The notes: generated from the sequence alone by a model not told the origin. DNA of 64,000 nt from Sandarakinorhabdus limnophila DSM 17366 (GCF_000420765.1 NZ_ATVO01000003.1:62001-126000); one strand, 5' to 3'. Shown: positions 36,229-45,788, counted from the first letter of the stretch. Made by a program: numbers and translations.

Positions 36229-36882
36229 ATGGCCGAAGATTGGGCGTTAGACGTGCGCAAATACGCGCCGGATGCCGATGACGATATCATCGCGGGCTTG
36301 GTTCGCTATTGCGGGATCGCGCTGCGCAATCGGGATTCCGCGCTGGTTTCCTTTTCGGACAAGACCGAGACCGACCGGGTGAAGGCCAATTTCCTCAAGA
36401 AGAAGCTCGCTCTCACCGACAGTGACGACGTTCTGGACGCCGCCATTGCCAAGGTGGGCGAGCAGATGAAGACCGATCGCACCAAGAATCGCGTCACCGT
36501 CTATTATCTGCTGGCCGACGCCTTTGGTCGGTTGGAAAATTTCCGCCCCAAGACGAAGGCCAAGACCAAGGCCGCGGCGCCGGTGGCTGAACCCGAAGTC
36601 GTGGCCGCCAAGGCCAAAACCGCTGCTAAGCCCAAGGCGGCCAAGGCCAAAGCCGCGCCGGCTGCGGCCGCTCCGGAACCGGTGATGGCGCCGCCGCCTC
36701 CGCCACCTCCGCCGCCCCCACCGCCGCCGCCCGCGCCGGAACCGGTTATGGCAGCTGCGAAGCCTGCTGCTCTGGCGGCGCCTGCCAAGCTGGTGAAGAC
36801 TCCGGGCCTGTTCTGGCCGCTCACCGCCGCGCTGGTGGCATTTGGCGGCGTAGCGGCACTGATCATTGCTGGCAGCAAGTAA
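36229..36882 (+). CDS. DUF2853 protein with poly-proline linker and C-terminal membrane anchor
   Basis: 217 residues; GGGGGA is 6 bases before the ATG. Residues 1-105 match DUF2853 (DWALDVRKYAPDADDDIIAG, LVSFSDKTETDRVKANFLKK, NRVTVYYLLADAFGRLENF), a small helical family of unknown function that is usually found alone. It is followed by a Lys/Ala/Pro linker (KTKAKTKAAAP...), an unbroken run of 14 prolines, and a C-terminal membrane helix (LFWPLTAALVAFGGVAALII). The proline run would need elongation factor P for translation. The fusion would tether the DUF2853 domain to the membrane, cytosolic side by charge. Function unknown. Confidence 0.8.
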   Translation: MAEDWALDVRKYAPDADDDIIAGLVRYCGIALRNRDSALVSFSDKTETDRVKANFLKKKLALTDSDDVLDAAIAKVGEQMKTDRTKNRVTVYYLLADAFGRLENFRPKTKAKTKAAAPVAEPEVVAAKAKTAAKPKAAKAKAAPAAAAPEPVMAPPPPPPPPPPPPPPAPEPVMAAAKPAALAAPAKLVKTPGLFWPLTAALVAFGGVAALIIAGSK

Positions 36883-37398
36883 TCAGGCGAGCCGCTTGGT
36901 ATAGAAAGTGGTGGGCGCCATTTCGCCGTCCGGCATCAAGGCATAGGCCGGGATGTCGCCCACCTTTTCCCAGCCAGCCCGTTCATAAAGCCGCGCCGCA
37001 GCCGAACCGCTGATTGTGTCGAGTACCAGCGTTGTGCGTCCCTGCGCTATCGCCAGCGCTTCCACCCCCGTCAGCAACATTGCGCCCACCCTGCGGCCGC
37101 GCGCTCGCTTTGCCACCATCATTTTGGCGATATCGGCGCGGTGCGGCTGGTTGGGCATGGCGGCGGGCACCAGGCTCACCGTGCCGGCAACGCCACCGTG
37201 ATCCAGTGCTACCAATATCTGCACCTCGCCCTCCGCCGCAGCCGCCATCCGGCCCTGCCACCAGGCCAGTGAGTCAGCCTGTGAAAAGCCGGCCATGAAT
37301 CCGATGGAAGCGCCGCCGACCACCGCCTCCACCATCATGGCGGCGAGGTCAGGCAACAGGGCGGCATCAGTGTCCGGATCGAGCGTTCGAATGATCAT
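36883..37398 (-). CDS. GNAT-family N-acetyltransferase
   Basis: 171 residues. The acetyl-CoA-binding motif is AKMMVAKRARGRRVGAMLLT (R/Q-x2-G-x-G/A type), with TLVLDTISGSAAARLYERAGW after it, both typical of GNAT folds. It resembles acetyltransferases of the IAA-acetyltransferase/PAT group, but the substrate is unknown. It begins right after the DUF2853 stop on the opposite strand and is divergent from the MFS gene. No other functional clue. Confidence 0.85.
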   Translation of the reverse strand: MIIRTLDPDTDAALLPDLAAMMVEAVVGGASIGFMAGFSQADSLAWWQGRMAAAAEGEVQILVALDHGGVAGTVSLVPAAMPNQPHRADIAKMMVAKRARGRRVGAMLLTGVEALAIAQGRTTLVLDTISGSAAARLYERAGWEKVGDIPAYALMPDGEMAPTTFYTKRLA

Positions 37399-37490
37399 GC
37401 TCGCTACGATGCCAAAGCGTTGCGCGCCGATCCAGTGGCCGGTTGACGGCCCAATTCGCGGCCGCCACTGTGCCTGCTGGGGAGAAGTTG

Positions 37491-38723
37491 ATGCTGTCAG
37501 GTCCGTTGCGCTGGGCGATCATCCTGATCGGGGCCGCCATTGCGCTCAACTACATCGATCGCGGTGCGGTGAGCGTGGCGGCGCCGTTGATAAAGGACGA
37601 ATTCGGCCTCACCAACGAGCGTTACGGCGTCATCGTTTCCAGCTTCTACTGGACCTATGTTCCCGCTTTGGCGCTCGCCGGCTGGCTCGCCGACCGGATG
37701 AGCGTGCGGCTGCTGATGGCAATGGGCGCTGCCACCTGGGCGCTGGCCACCATCGGCATGGGCTTTGTCGGCACCGGCCTGGCCGGCGGCGTCACCGGCT
37801 TGCTGCTGCTGCGGCTTCTCATGGGTCTGGGCGAAGGCGTGGCCTTCCCCTGCGGATCGAAACTCATCGCGCGAGTGCCGGAAGGCGCACGTGGGCTGGC
37901 GAATATCTCGCTGTCCGGCGGCCTCGCGCTGGGGCCGCTGATTGGCACGCTGGCCGGCGGCGCCATGATGCAATTGTGGGGCTGGCGCGAGATGTTCATC
38001 GTCTTCGGCCTCGCCACCCTGGTGTGGCTGGTGCCGTGGTGGCTGGCCCGCCGCGGCATCGAGGAAGGCGAGGGGCGTCATGCAGAAACGCCTGAGAACG
38101 CCGCCCCGCTCGCCGCCGTGCTGCGCCAGCCGACCTTCTGGGCCATCACCCTGCTGCATCTGGCCGGCACCTTCGCGCTCTATTTCATCGTTGGCTGGCT
38201 GCCGCTGTGGCTGGTCAAGGCGCGCGGCTATTCGATCATCGATATGAGCCTGCTCACCTCGGTCTTCTACATCGCGCAGATCGCCGGCGGCACGCTGGGC
38301 GCCTGGGCGATTGACCGGGCAATCCGCAATGGCGGCGATGGCTCCAAGTGGCGGCGGCGGATGCTGTTCTGCTCTGTGGCGGCCTGCGTGACCGGCCTGC
38401 TGCTGCTGCCCGATATCCAGGGCTGGCTGCCGCTGATCAGCCTTATCGCCATCACCGGCTTCGGCTATGGCCCGGTGCCCAATCTGTTGTTCGTCATCGG
38501 CCAGACCATGGCTGGTCCGGCGTCGGCCGGGCGCTGGGTGGGCGTGCAGACAAGTTTGGGAAATCTGTCGGGGGTGATCGGCCCAGTGATGACCGGTATC
38601 ATCGTCGATGCCGCCGGCTATCGCCCCGCCTTCATCGTCACCGCTGCCATCGTTGGCACCGGCACGCTGATTTTCGGCCTTGTGGTGCGGCGGATCGAGC
38701 CGGTGCGCTGGGCACCGGCTTGA
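37491..38723 (+). CDS. MFS transporter, anion:cation symporter-like
   Basis: 410 residues with 12 predicted membrane segments; GGGGAGAAG lies 8 bases before the ATG. Early motif NYIDRGAVSVAAPLIKDEFGL and the WLADRMSVRLLM loop (MFS motif A) match the ACS subfamily (glucarate, phthalate and similar organic anions). Two halves are joined by a cytoplasmic loop EEGEGRHAETPENAA. No linked catabolic genes point to a substrate. It precedes the oppositely oriented purC by 4 bases. Confidence 0.86.
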   Translation: MLSGPLRWAIILIGAAIALNYIDRGAVSVAAPLIKDEFGLTNERYGVIVSSFYWTYVPALALAGWLADRMSVRLLMAMGAATWALATIGMGFVGTGLAGGVTGLLLLRLLMGLGEGVAFPCGSKLIARVPEGARGLANISLSGGLALGPLIGTLAGGAMMQLWGWREMFIVFGLATLVWLVPWWLARRGIEEGEGRHAETPENAAPLAAVLRQPTFWAITLLHLAGTFALYFIVGWLPLWLVKARGYSIIDMSLLTSVFYIAQIAGGTLGAWAIDRAIRNGGDGSKWRRRMLFCSVAACVTGLLLLPDIQGWLPLISLIAITGFGYGPVPNLLFVIGQTMAGPASAGRWVGVQTSLGNLSGVIGPVMTGIIVDAAGYRPAFIVTAAIVGTGTLIFGLVVRRIEPVRWAPA

Positions 38724-38727
38724 TACG

Positions 38728-39525
38728 TCACTCGGTCGGCGTCGGCTTGTCCTTGCCGCGCGCCTTGCGGTGCTCATCCAGGTCGAGCACGGCCGGCTCG
38801 TCTTCGGTCAGCAGGCCAAGGCGGCGTGCGACTTCCTGATAGGCTTCCACTTCGCCGCCCAGATCGCGGCGGAAACGGTCCTTGTCCATCTTGTCGCCGG
38901 TCTTCATGTCCCACAGGCGGCAGCCATCCGGGCTGATCTCGTCTGCCAGGATGACACGGGAAAATTCGCCATCGAACAGCCGGCCGAACTCCAGCTTGAA
39001 ATCCACGAGGCGGATGCCGACGGCGGCGAACATGCCGGCCATGAAGTCATTCACGCGGATCGCCATGTCGGCGATGTCGTGCATCTCGTCCTGGCTGGCC
39101 CAGCCGAAGGCGGCGATATGCTCATCGCTCACCAGCGGATCGCCGAGCGAATCATCCTTGTAATAATATTCAATGATGGTGCGCGGCAGTTGGGTGCCTT
39201 CCTCGATGCCAAACCGCTTGGCGATGCTGCCGGCAGCCACGTTGCGCACCACCACCTCGATCGGAATGATCTCCACCTGGCGCACCAGTTGCTCGCGCAT
39301 GTTGAGGCGGCGGATGAAGTGGGTGGGGATGCCGATCATGCCGAGCAGAGTGAACACATGTTCGGAAATGCGGTTGTTCAGTACGCCCTTGCCGCTGATC
39401 GTGCCCTTCTTTTGGGCATTGAAGGCGGTGGCGTCATCCTTGAAATACTGGATGATGGTGCCGGGTTCCGGACCTTCATACAGGATCTTGGCCTTGCCTT
39501 CATAAATCTGGCGGCGGCGGGTCAT
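38728..39525 (-). CDS. purC: Phosphoribosylaminoimidazole-succinocarboxamide synthase
   Basis: 265 residues from the ATG at 39525 with AAAGG upstream. It makes SAICAR in purine biosynthesis. Motifs: [51 protein letters not shown]-like [11 protein letters not shown], and [14 protein letters not shown]. The C-terminus ([18 protein letters not shown]) is a short charged extension. It is divergent from the zeta-bolA-grxD run, with 198 bases between. Confidence 0.95.
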   Translation of the reverse strand: MTRRRQIYEGKAKILYEGPEPGTIIQYFKDDATAFNAQKKGTISGKGVLNNRISEHVFTLLGMIGIPTHFIRRLNMREQLVRQVEIIPIEVVVRNVAAGSIAKRFGIEEGTQLPRTIIEYYYKDDSLGDPLVSDEHIAAFGWASQDEMHDIADMAIRVNDFMAGMFAAVGIRLVDFKLEFGRLFDGEFSRVILADEISPDGCRLWDMKTGDKMDKDRFRRDLGGEVEAYQEVARRLGLLTEDEPAVLDLDEHRKARGKDKPTPTE

Positions 39526-39663
39526 GGCAAACCTTTCGAAGGCGGCGCGGCCAGCCCGGTGCAGGGCAGGTCGCGGCTTAAATTCAACAACGCCGGGGCA
39601 GGCTAACACGGCCCTTCAGCGCGGGCGAGTGGCCATAGCGGCAAAGAAGACGAGATACAATCA

Positions 39664-39692
39664 TTGATCAGGCGGCCGTGCTTACCTATTTG
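39664..39692 (+). promoter_or_regulatory. Putative promoter for the zeta-bolA-grxD run
   Basis: TTGATC and TATTTG are exactly 17 bases apart, 32 bases before the zeta gene ATG. The form is that of the other putative promoters in the window. Confidence 0.4.
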
Positions 39693-39723
39693 GGGTAGGA
39701 TACCCGCCTGGGAGCAGCATGAT

Positions 39724-40041
39724 ATGACCACGTTCGACGATCGCCAGAAAGCCTTTGAAACCAAGTTCGCCCACGACGAGGAAATGCGTTTTCGCATTCT
39801 TGCCCGCCGCGGCAAGCTCATCGGGCTGTGGGCGGCGGAAAAGCTGGGCAAGGATGGCCAGGCCGCCGACGATTATGCCAAGTCGGTGCTGCTGTCGGAT
39901 CTGGAAATCCCCGGTGATGACGACATCATCGCAAAGTTGCACGGCGATCTGGCCGGACTGGGCGTGGGCGTGAACGACATCAAGGCGATGCTGGCCGAAA
40001 AACTTGCCCAGGCCGAAGCCCAGATCAGCGGAGCCGCCTGA
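39724..40041 (+). CDS. ATPase inhibitor subunit zeta (DUF1476)
   Basis: 105 residues, GGGAG 8 bases before the ATG. The N-terminus TFDDRQKAFETKFAHDEEMR is the inhibitory helix of the alphaproteobacterial zeta subunit, followed by ARRGKLIGLWAAEKLG and a four-helix bundle. The family blocks ATP hydrolysis by F1F0-ATP synthase, as shown in Paracoccus denitrificans; this identification is by family. The stop overlaps the bolA start by one base. No ATP-synthase genes are in the window. Confidence 0.9.
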   Translation: MTTFDDRQKAFETKFAHDEEMRFRILARRGKLIGLWAAEKLGKDGQAADDYAKSVLLSDLEIPGDDDIIAKLHGDLAGLGVGVNDIKAMLAEKLAQAEAQISGAA

Positions 40042-40271
40042 TGCCGATGGCTGCAGCCGACATCGAAGCGGCGATTCTGGCGGCGCTGCCCGGCGCAACG
40101 GTGGAGATCACCGATCTGGCCGGCGATGGCGATCATTATGCCGCGGTGGTGACGGCGCCGCAGTTCACAGGCCTCTCAAGGGTTGCACAGCAGCGGCTGG
40201 TGTATAATGCTCTTGGCGGTCGCATGGGGGGTGCGCTCCATGCTCTGAAATTGACCACGGTCGCGGCGTGA
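40041..40271 (+). CDS. BolA family protein
   Basis: 76 residues, one-base overlap with the zeta gene. The BolA fold shows in the helix AADIEAAILAALPGATVEI, DLAGDGDHYAAVVTAPQFTG and the C-terminal QQRLVYNALGGRMGGALHAL, with His residues that can ligand iron-sulfur clusters. It is 28 bases before grxD; BolA/Grx4 pairs bind [2Fe-2S] clusters together, so the adjacency supports a shared role in iron-sulfur handling. The short length and helix pattern fit the IbaG/BolA2-type. Confidence 0.88.
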   Translation: MPMAAADIEAAILAALPGATVEITDLAGDGDHYAAVVTAPQFTGLSRVAQQRLVYNALGGRMGGALHALKLTTVAA

Positions 40272-40299
40272 ACAGCCCGGCCAAGAAGGATTCCTCCCG

Positions 40300-40632
40300 A
40301 TGACCAACCCAGTCCACGAACGCATTGCCGATCTGGTGAACAGCAACGATGTCGTGCTGTTCATGAAGGGCACGCCCTTCTTCCCGCAGTGCGGCTTTTC
40401 CTCCACTGCCATTGCCATCCTTGAACGGCTGAACGTCGCCTTCGAAGGCGTTGATGTGCTTGCCGATCAGGAAATCCGCCAGGGCATCAAGGAATATAGC
40501 GACTGGCCGACGATCCCGCAGCTCTACATCAAGGGCGAATTCGTTGGCGGCAGCGATATCATGATGGAAATGTTCCAGGCCGGCGAATTGCATACCCTGG
40601 TGGCCGAAGCCGGCGTCAAACCGGCGGCCTGA
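40300..40632 (+). CDS. grxD: Monothiol glutaredoxin Grx4 family
   Basis: 110 residues. The monothiol active site CGFS is in FPQCGFSSTAIA; the glutathione-binding TIPQLYIKGEF and GGSDIMMEMFQAGEL motifs follow. Such proteins carry and deliver [2Fe-2S] clusters, often with BolA, whose gene is immediately upstream. Normal length. The downstream membrane protein gene has its own perfect AAGGAGG site. Confidence 0.95.
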   Translation: MTNPVHERIADLVNSNDVVLFMKGTPFFPQCGFSSTAIAILERLNVAFEGVDVLADQEIRQGIKEYSDWPTIPQLYIKGEFVGGSDIMMEMFQAGELHTLVAEAGVKPAA

Positions 40633-40668
40633 TCCGGCCGGAATACCGTGGCGGGAAGGAGGCCGACA

Positions 40669-41379
40669 ATGCAACGTCTGTCGGCCGCCGCCCTGTGGGA
40701 CACGATGTCCACCGCCGTACGGGCAGATCTGCCGCGGCTGTTTTTCCTGGTGGCGCCATTCGCGTTGCTGCCGGCTGTAGCTGTTGAACTGTTCGGCCCG
40801 CCGGCACCCACCAGCCTTGACGCAATCAGCAATCAGCAACTGCTGTGGCGACTGGCGGTGCCCAGCCTGATCGCCGCGTTCGGTCAGCTTGCTGCCACCT
40901 ATCTGGTGCTGCGCGGCAATGCCACGCCCCGTGAAGCGCTGGCCGCGGCGCTGGCGGCGTTTCCAGCCTATGCGCTGGCGCAAATCTCCGGCTCATTGCC
41001 GGTCGGGCTGGGCCTGTTGCTGCTGCTGGTGCCCGGCTTGTGGTTGTTCGCCCGGCTGCTGTTTCTTTCGGGCGCTGTAGTGCTGGCCGAAGGCGGCACG
41101 CCCTTTGCGCTGCTGCGCCGCAGCTGGGCCTTGAGCGAGGGGCAGGGCCTGCAATTGACCCTGTTCCTGGTGTTGGGCCTGTTCGGTGTGATCGGCATCG
41201 GCATCCTGGCCGAAGGCGCTGGCGCCGCACTGGACGTGGTGGCGCGTACCGGCGGGCTGGCGTCGGTGGGGCGCTTCCTGCACGCGCTGGTGCCCGCTAT
41301 CGGCAATTGTCTGGTCACCATCGGTGTCGGTGGAGCCAGTGCAGCCGCCTATCGCCAACTGGCCGCACCGCTGCGCTAG
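40669..41379 (+). CDS. Integral membrane protein, hypothetical
   Basis: 236 residues; GGAAGGAGG is just before the ATG. About five to six hydrophobic stretches (for example LFFLVAPFALLPAVAVEL, VGLGLLLLLVPGLWLFARLL, TLFLVLGLFGVIGIGIL). The core pattern, with LVPGLWLFARLLFLSGAVVLAEGGTP and FALLRRSWALSEG, resembles membrane domains of glycerophosphoryl-diester phosphodiesterase-type or DUF975-like proteins, but no catalytic domain is present. Function unknown. It follows grxD and converges with a GNAT gene (4-base overlap). Confidence 0.72.
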   Translation: MQRLSAAALWDTMSTAVRADLPRLFFLVAPFALLPAVAVELFGPPAPTSLDAISNQQLLWRLAVPSLIAAFGQLAATYLVLRGNATPREALAAALAAFPAYALAQISGSLPVGLGLLLLLVPGLWLFARLLFLSGAVVLAEGGTPFALLRRSWALSEGQGLQLTLFLVLGLFGVIGIGILAEGAGAALDVVARTGGLASVGRFLHALVPAIGNCLVTIGVGGASAAAYRQLAAPLR

Positions 41380-42008
41380 GTCTCGGCGCGCAGCAGAGGC
41401 ACCTCCGGCGCCGTTTCGGGCGGGTACAGCCCGCTGGCGCGTGGATCCGCATAGATCTCGACCAGCCGCTCATAAGGGCGGAAACCGTGGCGCTGGTAAA
41501 AGGTCAGTGCGCCCGGATGATCGAGATCGCAGGTGTGCACCCAGACGCGGCGGATTCCCTCCCGCCATGCCCGTTTCAGTGCGTGGCCCATCAGCCAGGC
41601 CCCGTGGCCGCGCCCGGTCAACTCCGGGACCAGGCCGAAATAGGCCAGCTCGCATTCGCGGTCGCCGCTGAAATCCAGTTCCAGCAGGCCCTGCGGGGTG
41701 CCGTCGCGCCGTGTGGCGACATGCACCTCCAGCGTCGGCGCGTTCAACGTCGCGGTCAGCGTTTCGTCATCCATTACCAGCCGCCCGCGCCACAGCCAGG
41801 GCTGACCGATGGCGCGGAACAGGGCGCGATATCGGTCCAGGTCCACGGGCGCCGTCCAGCGCTCCAGCTTCAACGCTGATTTCACCGGCACAACCGGCGC
41901 CGGCGGCGCAGTCATTTCGAGGCAAGTGACGATGGTGGCAATCTGACCGGCTGGTACCGCGATTACCCGCGATGCCACCATGCTGCCGCCACCTTGCCGC
42001 TCGCTCAT
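41376..42008 (-). CDS. GNAT-family N-acetyltransferase
   Basis: 210 residues. The acetyl-CoA-binding core is YFGLVPELTGRGHGAWLMGH, followed by VWVHTCDLDHPGALTFYQRHGF, both clear GNAT hallmarks. The N-terminal 75 residues hold an extra beta/alpha region. The start overlaps the hemF stop (ATGA). Substrate unknown. Confidence 0.87.
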   Translation of the reverse strand: MSERQGGGSMVASRVIAVPAGQIATIVTCLEMTAPPAPVVPVKSALKLERWTAPVDLDRYRALFRAIGQPWLWRGRLVMDDETLTATLNAPTLEVHVATRRDGTPQGLLELDFSGDRECELAYFGLVPELTGRGHGAWLMGHALKRAWREGIRRVWVHTCDLDHPGALTFYQRHGFRPYERLVEIYADPRASGLYPPETAPEVPLLRAET

Positions 42009-42859
42009 TCCCAGATCGCGAGCGGCGGCAGGCTCATCAGGATGGCATCGGTGTTGCCGCCGGTTTTCAGGCCGAAGGTGGTGCCGCGATCATAGACGAG
42101 ATTGAACTCGGCATAGAGGCCGCGGTACTTCAGTTGCTCGATACGCTGCGCTTCGCTGAAATCCTGATGCATCTTGGCGCGCACCAGCTTGGGATAGGTT
42201 TCCAGGAAGCAGCGGCCCACGTCTTGTGTGTAGGCAAAGTCTGCCGCCCAGTCGCCGCTGTTCAGGTGATCATAGAAGATGCCGCCCACGCCGCGATGGC
42301 GGTTGCGATGGGGCACCCAGAAATACTCCTCCGCCCACTTCGAATGTGCCGGATAATAATCCGGGCTGTGCCGATCGCATGTCGCCTTCACGGCGGCATG
42401 GAAGGCGGCGGTTTCAGCCGCATCGGGCAGGGCAGGGTTCAGATCGACCCCGCCGCCAAACCAGCGCTTCGTCGTGACCAGCATGCGCGTATTCATGTGC
42501 ACTGCCGGAACCAGCGGGTTGGCCGGGTGGATCACCAGGCTGAGCCCGGTGGCAAAGAAGCGCGGATCTTCGGCGGCGCCGTTGATCTGCTTGGCGAAAT
42601 CCGGGTTGAACTCGCCATAAACGGTGGAAATGTTGACCCCGGCCTTTTCGAACAGCCGGCCCTTCATGATGCCCATCTCGCCGCCGCCACCGTCGCCGCC
42701 GCTGTGGTCGCTCCGGTCCCACACGCGCTTTTCAAAGCGGCCCGCGTCACCGGGAAGGGTGGATTCATCCTCCAGCTGTTCCAGCATCGCCCAGATGCTG
42801 TCGCGAAGGGAACGGAACCAGGCCTGCGCGGCCTTCTGCTGGTCATCAAGCTCGATCAT
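42005..42859 (-). CDS. hemF: Oxygen-dependent coproporphyrinogen-III oxidase
   Basis: 284 residues from ATG 42859; a TTG two codons earlier is less likely. It decarboxylates coproporphyrinogen III to protoporphyrinogen IX in heme synthesis and needs O2. Motifs: GGGEMGIMKGRLFEKAGVN, FATGLSLVIHPANPLVPAVH, RWFGGGVDLNPALPD, HRGVGGIFYDHLNSGDW and the C-terminal LYAEFNLVYDRGTTFGLKTG. Length fits HemF. Placing heme synthesis beside the cytochrome bc1 operon, divergent from it, is suggestive but not proof of linkage. Confidence 0.96.
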   Translation of the reverse strand: MIELDDQQKAAQAWFRSLRDSIWAMLEQLEDESTLPGDAGRFEKRVWDRSDHSGGDGGGGEMGIMKGRLFEKAGVNISTVYGEFNPDFAKQINGAAEDPRFFATGLSLVIHPANPLVPAVHMNTRMLVTTKRWFGGGVDLNPALPDAAETAAFHAAVKATCDRHSPDYYPAHSKWAEEYFWVPHRNRHRGVGGIFYDHLNSGDWAADFAYTQDVGRCFLETYPKLVRAKMHQDFSEAQRIEQLKYRGLYAEFNLVYDRGTTFGLKTGGNTDAILMSLPPLAIWE

Positions 42860-42983
42860 GGCCAAGCTTTAGACAGGCTTCTCGCGACGCGAAACCCCCT
42901 ACAGTGGCCAGCGCTCGGCCACGGACCTTACCGGATTGTCATAACCGCGCCAATTTGTCCGGGGGGTGTGCGGCTTTTCTCCG

Positions 42984-43012
42984 TTGCGTTGCGGCATCGC
43001 CTTGTCTATCCG
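42984..43012 (+). promoter_or_regulatory. Putative promoter of petABC
   Basis: TTGCGT and TATCCG are exactly 17 bases apart, giving a start about 55 bases before petA. The form repeats before tRNA-His and rplY. Confidence 0.45.
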
Positions 43013-43074
43013 GGCACGTCATGCGGGCAGGCTGAAGGCTTGCCGGTCATGCATCAGATTCCGGAAGGGGCAAG

Positions 43075-43641
43075 ATGGCTAGCGAAGTGCGGCAGGCGAC
43101 TGCCGAAGATCTCGGTCCCGGTGGCGAACGTCGCCGTGATTTTCTCTATGTGGCGACGGCGGCCTTTGCCGGCGCCGGCGTCGTGCCGGTGGCCTGGAGC
43201 CTCGTCAACCAGATGAACCCGTCCGCGGACGTGTTGGCGCTGGCGTCGATCGATCTCGATCTGTCGGCAGTGCAGCCCGGCCAGGCCATCAAGGCCAGCT
43301 GGCGCGGCAAGCCGATCTTTGCCCGGCACCTGACGCCGGCAGAGATCGCTGATGCCAAGAAGGTGGACGTTTCCACTCTGCGTGACCCGCAGAAGCTGGA
43401 AGACCGCACCAAGCCAGGCAGCGAGCAATGGCTGATCACGCTGGGTGTTTGCACCCACCTCGGCTGCGTGCCGCTGGGCGCAGCCGAAGGTGAAGCCAAG
43501 GGCGATTTCGGCGGGTATTTCTGCCCCTGCCACGGCTCGCACTATGATGCGGCCGCGCGCATCCGCAAGGGCCCGGCACCCAAGAACCTGGAAGTGCCGC
43601 CCTACGCCTTCAAGTCGCCCACCGCTGTGACCATCGGCTGA
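43075..43641 (+). CDS. petA: Ubiquinol-cytochrome c reductase, Rieske iron-sulfur subunit
   Basis: 188 residues, GGAAGGGG 5-10 bases before the ATG. N-terminal anchor ([19 protein letters not shown]; preceded by RRRDF, a twin-arginine signal as in other Rieske proteins). The [2Fe-2S] ligands are in CTHLGC and CPCHGS. It passes electrons from ubiquinol to cytochrome c1. First gene of the bc1 operon petA-petB-petC. Confidence 0.97.
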   Translation: MASEVRQATAEDLGPGGERRRDFLYVATAAFAGAGVVPVAWSLVNQMNPSADVLALASIDLDLSAVQPGQAIKASWRGKPIFARHLTPAEIADAKKVDVSTLRDPQKLEDRTKPGSEQWLITLGVCTHLGCVPLGAAEGEAKGDFGGYFCPCHGSHYDAAARIRKGPAPKNLEVPPYAFKSPTAVTIG

Positions 43642-43652
43642 GGAGCAAGAGC

Positions 43653-44957
43653 ATGAGCTTTCCCTGGGCAAAACAATATCAGCCGACGAGCGAAGTCGGC
43701 AAATGGATGGACGAGCGCCTGCCGCTCGCCCGTTTCGTTCATGGCGCTTTGGGTCCGGGTTATCCGACGCCGAAGAACCTGAACGCTTTCTACAATTTCG
43801 GCGTGCTCGCTGGTGTGGCGCTGGTGATCCAGATCATCACTGGCGTGGTGCTGGCCATGCACTTTGCCGCCGACACGCGCGTCGCCTTTGATTCGGTCGA
43901 GCACATCATGCGCGACGTCAACGGCGGCTGGATGATCCGCTACATGCACGCGGTCGGCGCCAGCTTCTTCTTCGGTGTCGTCTATATCCACATCTTCCGC
44001 GGCCTCTATTACGGTTCGTACAAGCCGCCGCGTGAAGTGCTGTGGATGCTCGGCCTCGTCATCTTCCTGCTGATGATGGCCACCGCATTCATGGGGTATG
44101 TGCTGGTATGGGGCCAGATGAGCTTCTGGGGCGCACAGGTCATCACTGGTCTGTTCTCGGCCTTCCCGGTCGTGGGCACCTACATCCAGACCCTGCTGCT
44201 CGGCGGCTTCTCGCCGGACAACGCCACGCTCAACCGTTTCTTCTCGCTGCACTATCTGCTGCCGTTCGTGACGTTCGGGGTCATCATCCTGCACGTCTGG
44301 GCGCTGCACATCCCGGGTTCGAACAACCCGACCGGTGTGGACGTGAAGTCGGAGGCGGATACCGTGCCGTTCCATCCCTATTATACGGCCAAGGATTTCG
44401 TCGGTCTCGGGATCTACTTGATCCTCTTCGCGGCCTTCGTGTTCTTCATGCCGAACAGCCTGGGTGAGCCCGACAACTATATCCCGGCCAACCCGCTCTC
44501 GACGCCTGCCCACATCGTGCCGGAATGGTATTTCTGGCCCTTCTACGCCATCCTGCGTGCCTTCACGACCGACTTCCTGGGCGTGCCGGCCAAGCTGTGG
44601 GGCGTGCTCGCGATGTTCGCTTCGATCCTGCTGCTGTTCCTGCTGCCCTGGCTGGACACGTCGCCGGTGCGCTCGAACAACTATCGTCCGCTCAGCCGCC
44701 TGCTGTTTTGGGTGTTCGTGGTGGTGGCTGTGGTGCTGGGCGTGTGCGGCGGCAAGCCGGCGGAAGAACCCTGGGTGCGCTTGTCCCAGGTCCTCACCGC
44801 CTATTATTTCGCCCATTTCCTGATCATTCTGCCGATCGTCTCCAAGCTGGAGAAGACCAAGCCGCTGCCGGGGTCCATTTCGGAAGCTGTGCTGGCCAAA
44901 TACGGCAGCAAGTCAGGTGGCGGTGGCGCTGCGCCCCTCGCGCAGCCGGCCGAATAA
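43653..44957 (+). CDS. petB: Ubiquinol-cytochrome c reductase, cytochrome b subunit
   Basis: 434 residues, AGGAG 8 bases before the ATG. Membrane protein that holds both b hemes. The His heme ligands sit in the second and fourth helices ([20 protein letters not shown] and [20 protein letters not shown]), the quinone site [13 protein letters not shown] (PEWY) is intact. The C-terminal extension ([14 protein letters not shown]) is disordered. Length is that of the alphaproteobacterial long form. petC starts 12 bases later. Confidence 0.97.
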   Translation: MSFPWAKQYQPTSEVGKWMDERLPLARFVHGALGPGYPTPKNLNAFYNFGVLAGVALVIQIITGVVLAMHFAADTRVAFDSVEHIMRDVNGGWMIRYMHAVGASFFFGVVYIHIFRGLYYGSYKPPREVLWMLGLVIFLLMMATAFMGYVLVWGQMSFWGAQVITGLFSAFPVVGTYIQTLLLGGFSPDNATLNRFFSLHYLLPFVTFGVIILHVWALHIPGSNNPTGVDVKSEADTVPFHPYYTAKDFVGLGIYLILFAAFVFFMPNSLGEPDNYIPANPLSTPAHIVPEWYFWPFYAILRAFTTDFLGVPAKLWGVLAMFASILLLFLLPWLDTSPVRSNNYRPLSRLLFWVFVVVAVVLGVCGGKPAEEPWVRLSQVLTAYYFAHFLIILPIVSKLEKTKPLPGSISEAVLAKYGSKSGGGGAAPLAQPAE

Positions 44958-44969
44958 GGAGCCATATAC

Positions 44970-45788
44970 ATGATCCGTCTCGGCGCACTTGCCGTTGGCC
45001 TGTTGTTTGTCGTGAACGTCCTGTGGGGAGCTATCGCTCCCCGCGAGGCGACCTCGCCCGACATGACCAAGGAACTCCACAAGCATCCCAAGCACATGGA
45101 ATGGGCCCATAATGGCCCGGGCAATCTGGGCGTGTTCGGCACGTTTGATCGTGCCCAGCTGCAACGCGGCTTCCAGGTGTACAAGGAAGTCTGCGCGGCC
45201 TGCCACTCGATCAACCGTGTCGCCTTCCGCGATCTGGCTGACCTGGGTTACAGCGAAGCCCAGATCAAGACGATCTCTGCCGAATATGAAGTGGCCGCGA
45301 TCGACTCGAACGGTGAGCCGACGACCCGCAAGGCAACCGGTGCCGACAAATTCCCGTTGGTCTATGCCAACGAAGCGGCTGCCCGCGCAGCGCAGAACGG
45401 CGCCAATCCGCCCGATCTGTCGCTGATGACCAAGGCCCGCCCGGATGGCACCAACTATGTCTATTCGCTCCTCACCGGCTATTCCGATGACGTGCCGAAG
45501 GGTTGGACCAAGCCGGACTCGCTGTATTACAATCCTTATTTCCACAGCGTCAACATCGCCATGCCGCCGCCGCTCGCGGCTGACGGCCAGGTGACCTATT
45601 CCGATGGGTCGCCCGCGACCACCGATCAATATGCGAAGGACGTGAGTGCCTTCCTGACCTGGACGGCGGAACCCAAGCTGGAAAACCGTAAGGAAACCGG
45701 CATGGCGATGATCCTGTTCCTGATCATCATGACCGGGCTGGGCTATCTGTCGTACCGCAAGGTGTGGGCCGACATCAAAAAGGCCTGA
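44970..45788 (+). CDS. petC: Ubiquinol-cytochrome c reductase, cytochrome c1
   Basis: 272 residues with a short N-terminal signal. The heme c site is [10 protein letters not shown] (CxxCH), the Met ligand lies in the [11 protein letters not shown] stretch, and the C-terminal anchor [18 protein letters not shown] holds it to the membrane. It passes electrons to soluble cytochrome c. The gene is followed by a strong hairpin, so transcription of petABC probably ends there. Confidence 0.96.
   Translation: MIRLGALAVGLLFVVNVLWGAIAPREATSPDMTKELHKHPKHMEWAHNGPGNLGVFGTFDRAQLQRGFQVYKEVCAACHSINRVAFRDLADLGYSEAQIKTISAEYEVAAIDSNGEPTTRKATGADKFPLVYANEAAARAAQNGANPPDLSLMTKARPDGTNYVYSLLTGYSDDVPKGWTKPDSLYYNPYFHSVNIAMPPPLAADGQVTYSDGSPATTDQYAKDVSAFLTWTAEPKLENRKETGMAMILFLIIMTGLGYLSYRKVWADIKKA

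Noticed and set aside
36685-36740. Poly-CCG tract as a stand-alone microsatellite
   Set aside because: It codes the proline run of the DUF2853 fusion; it is reported under that gene instead.
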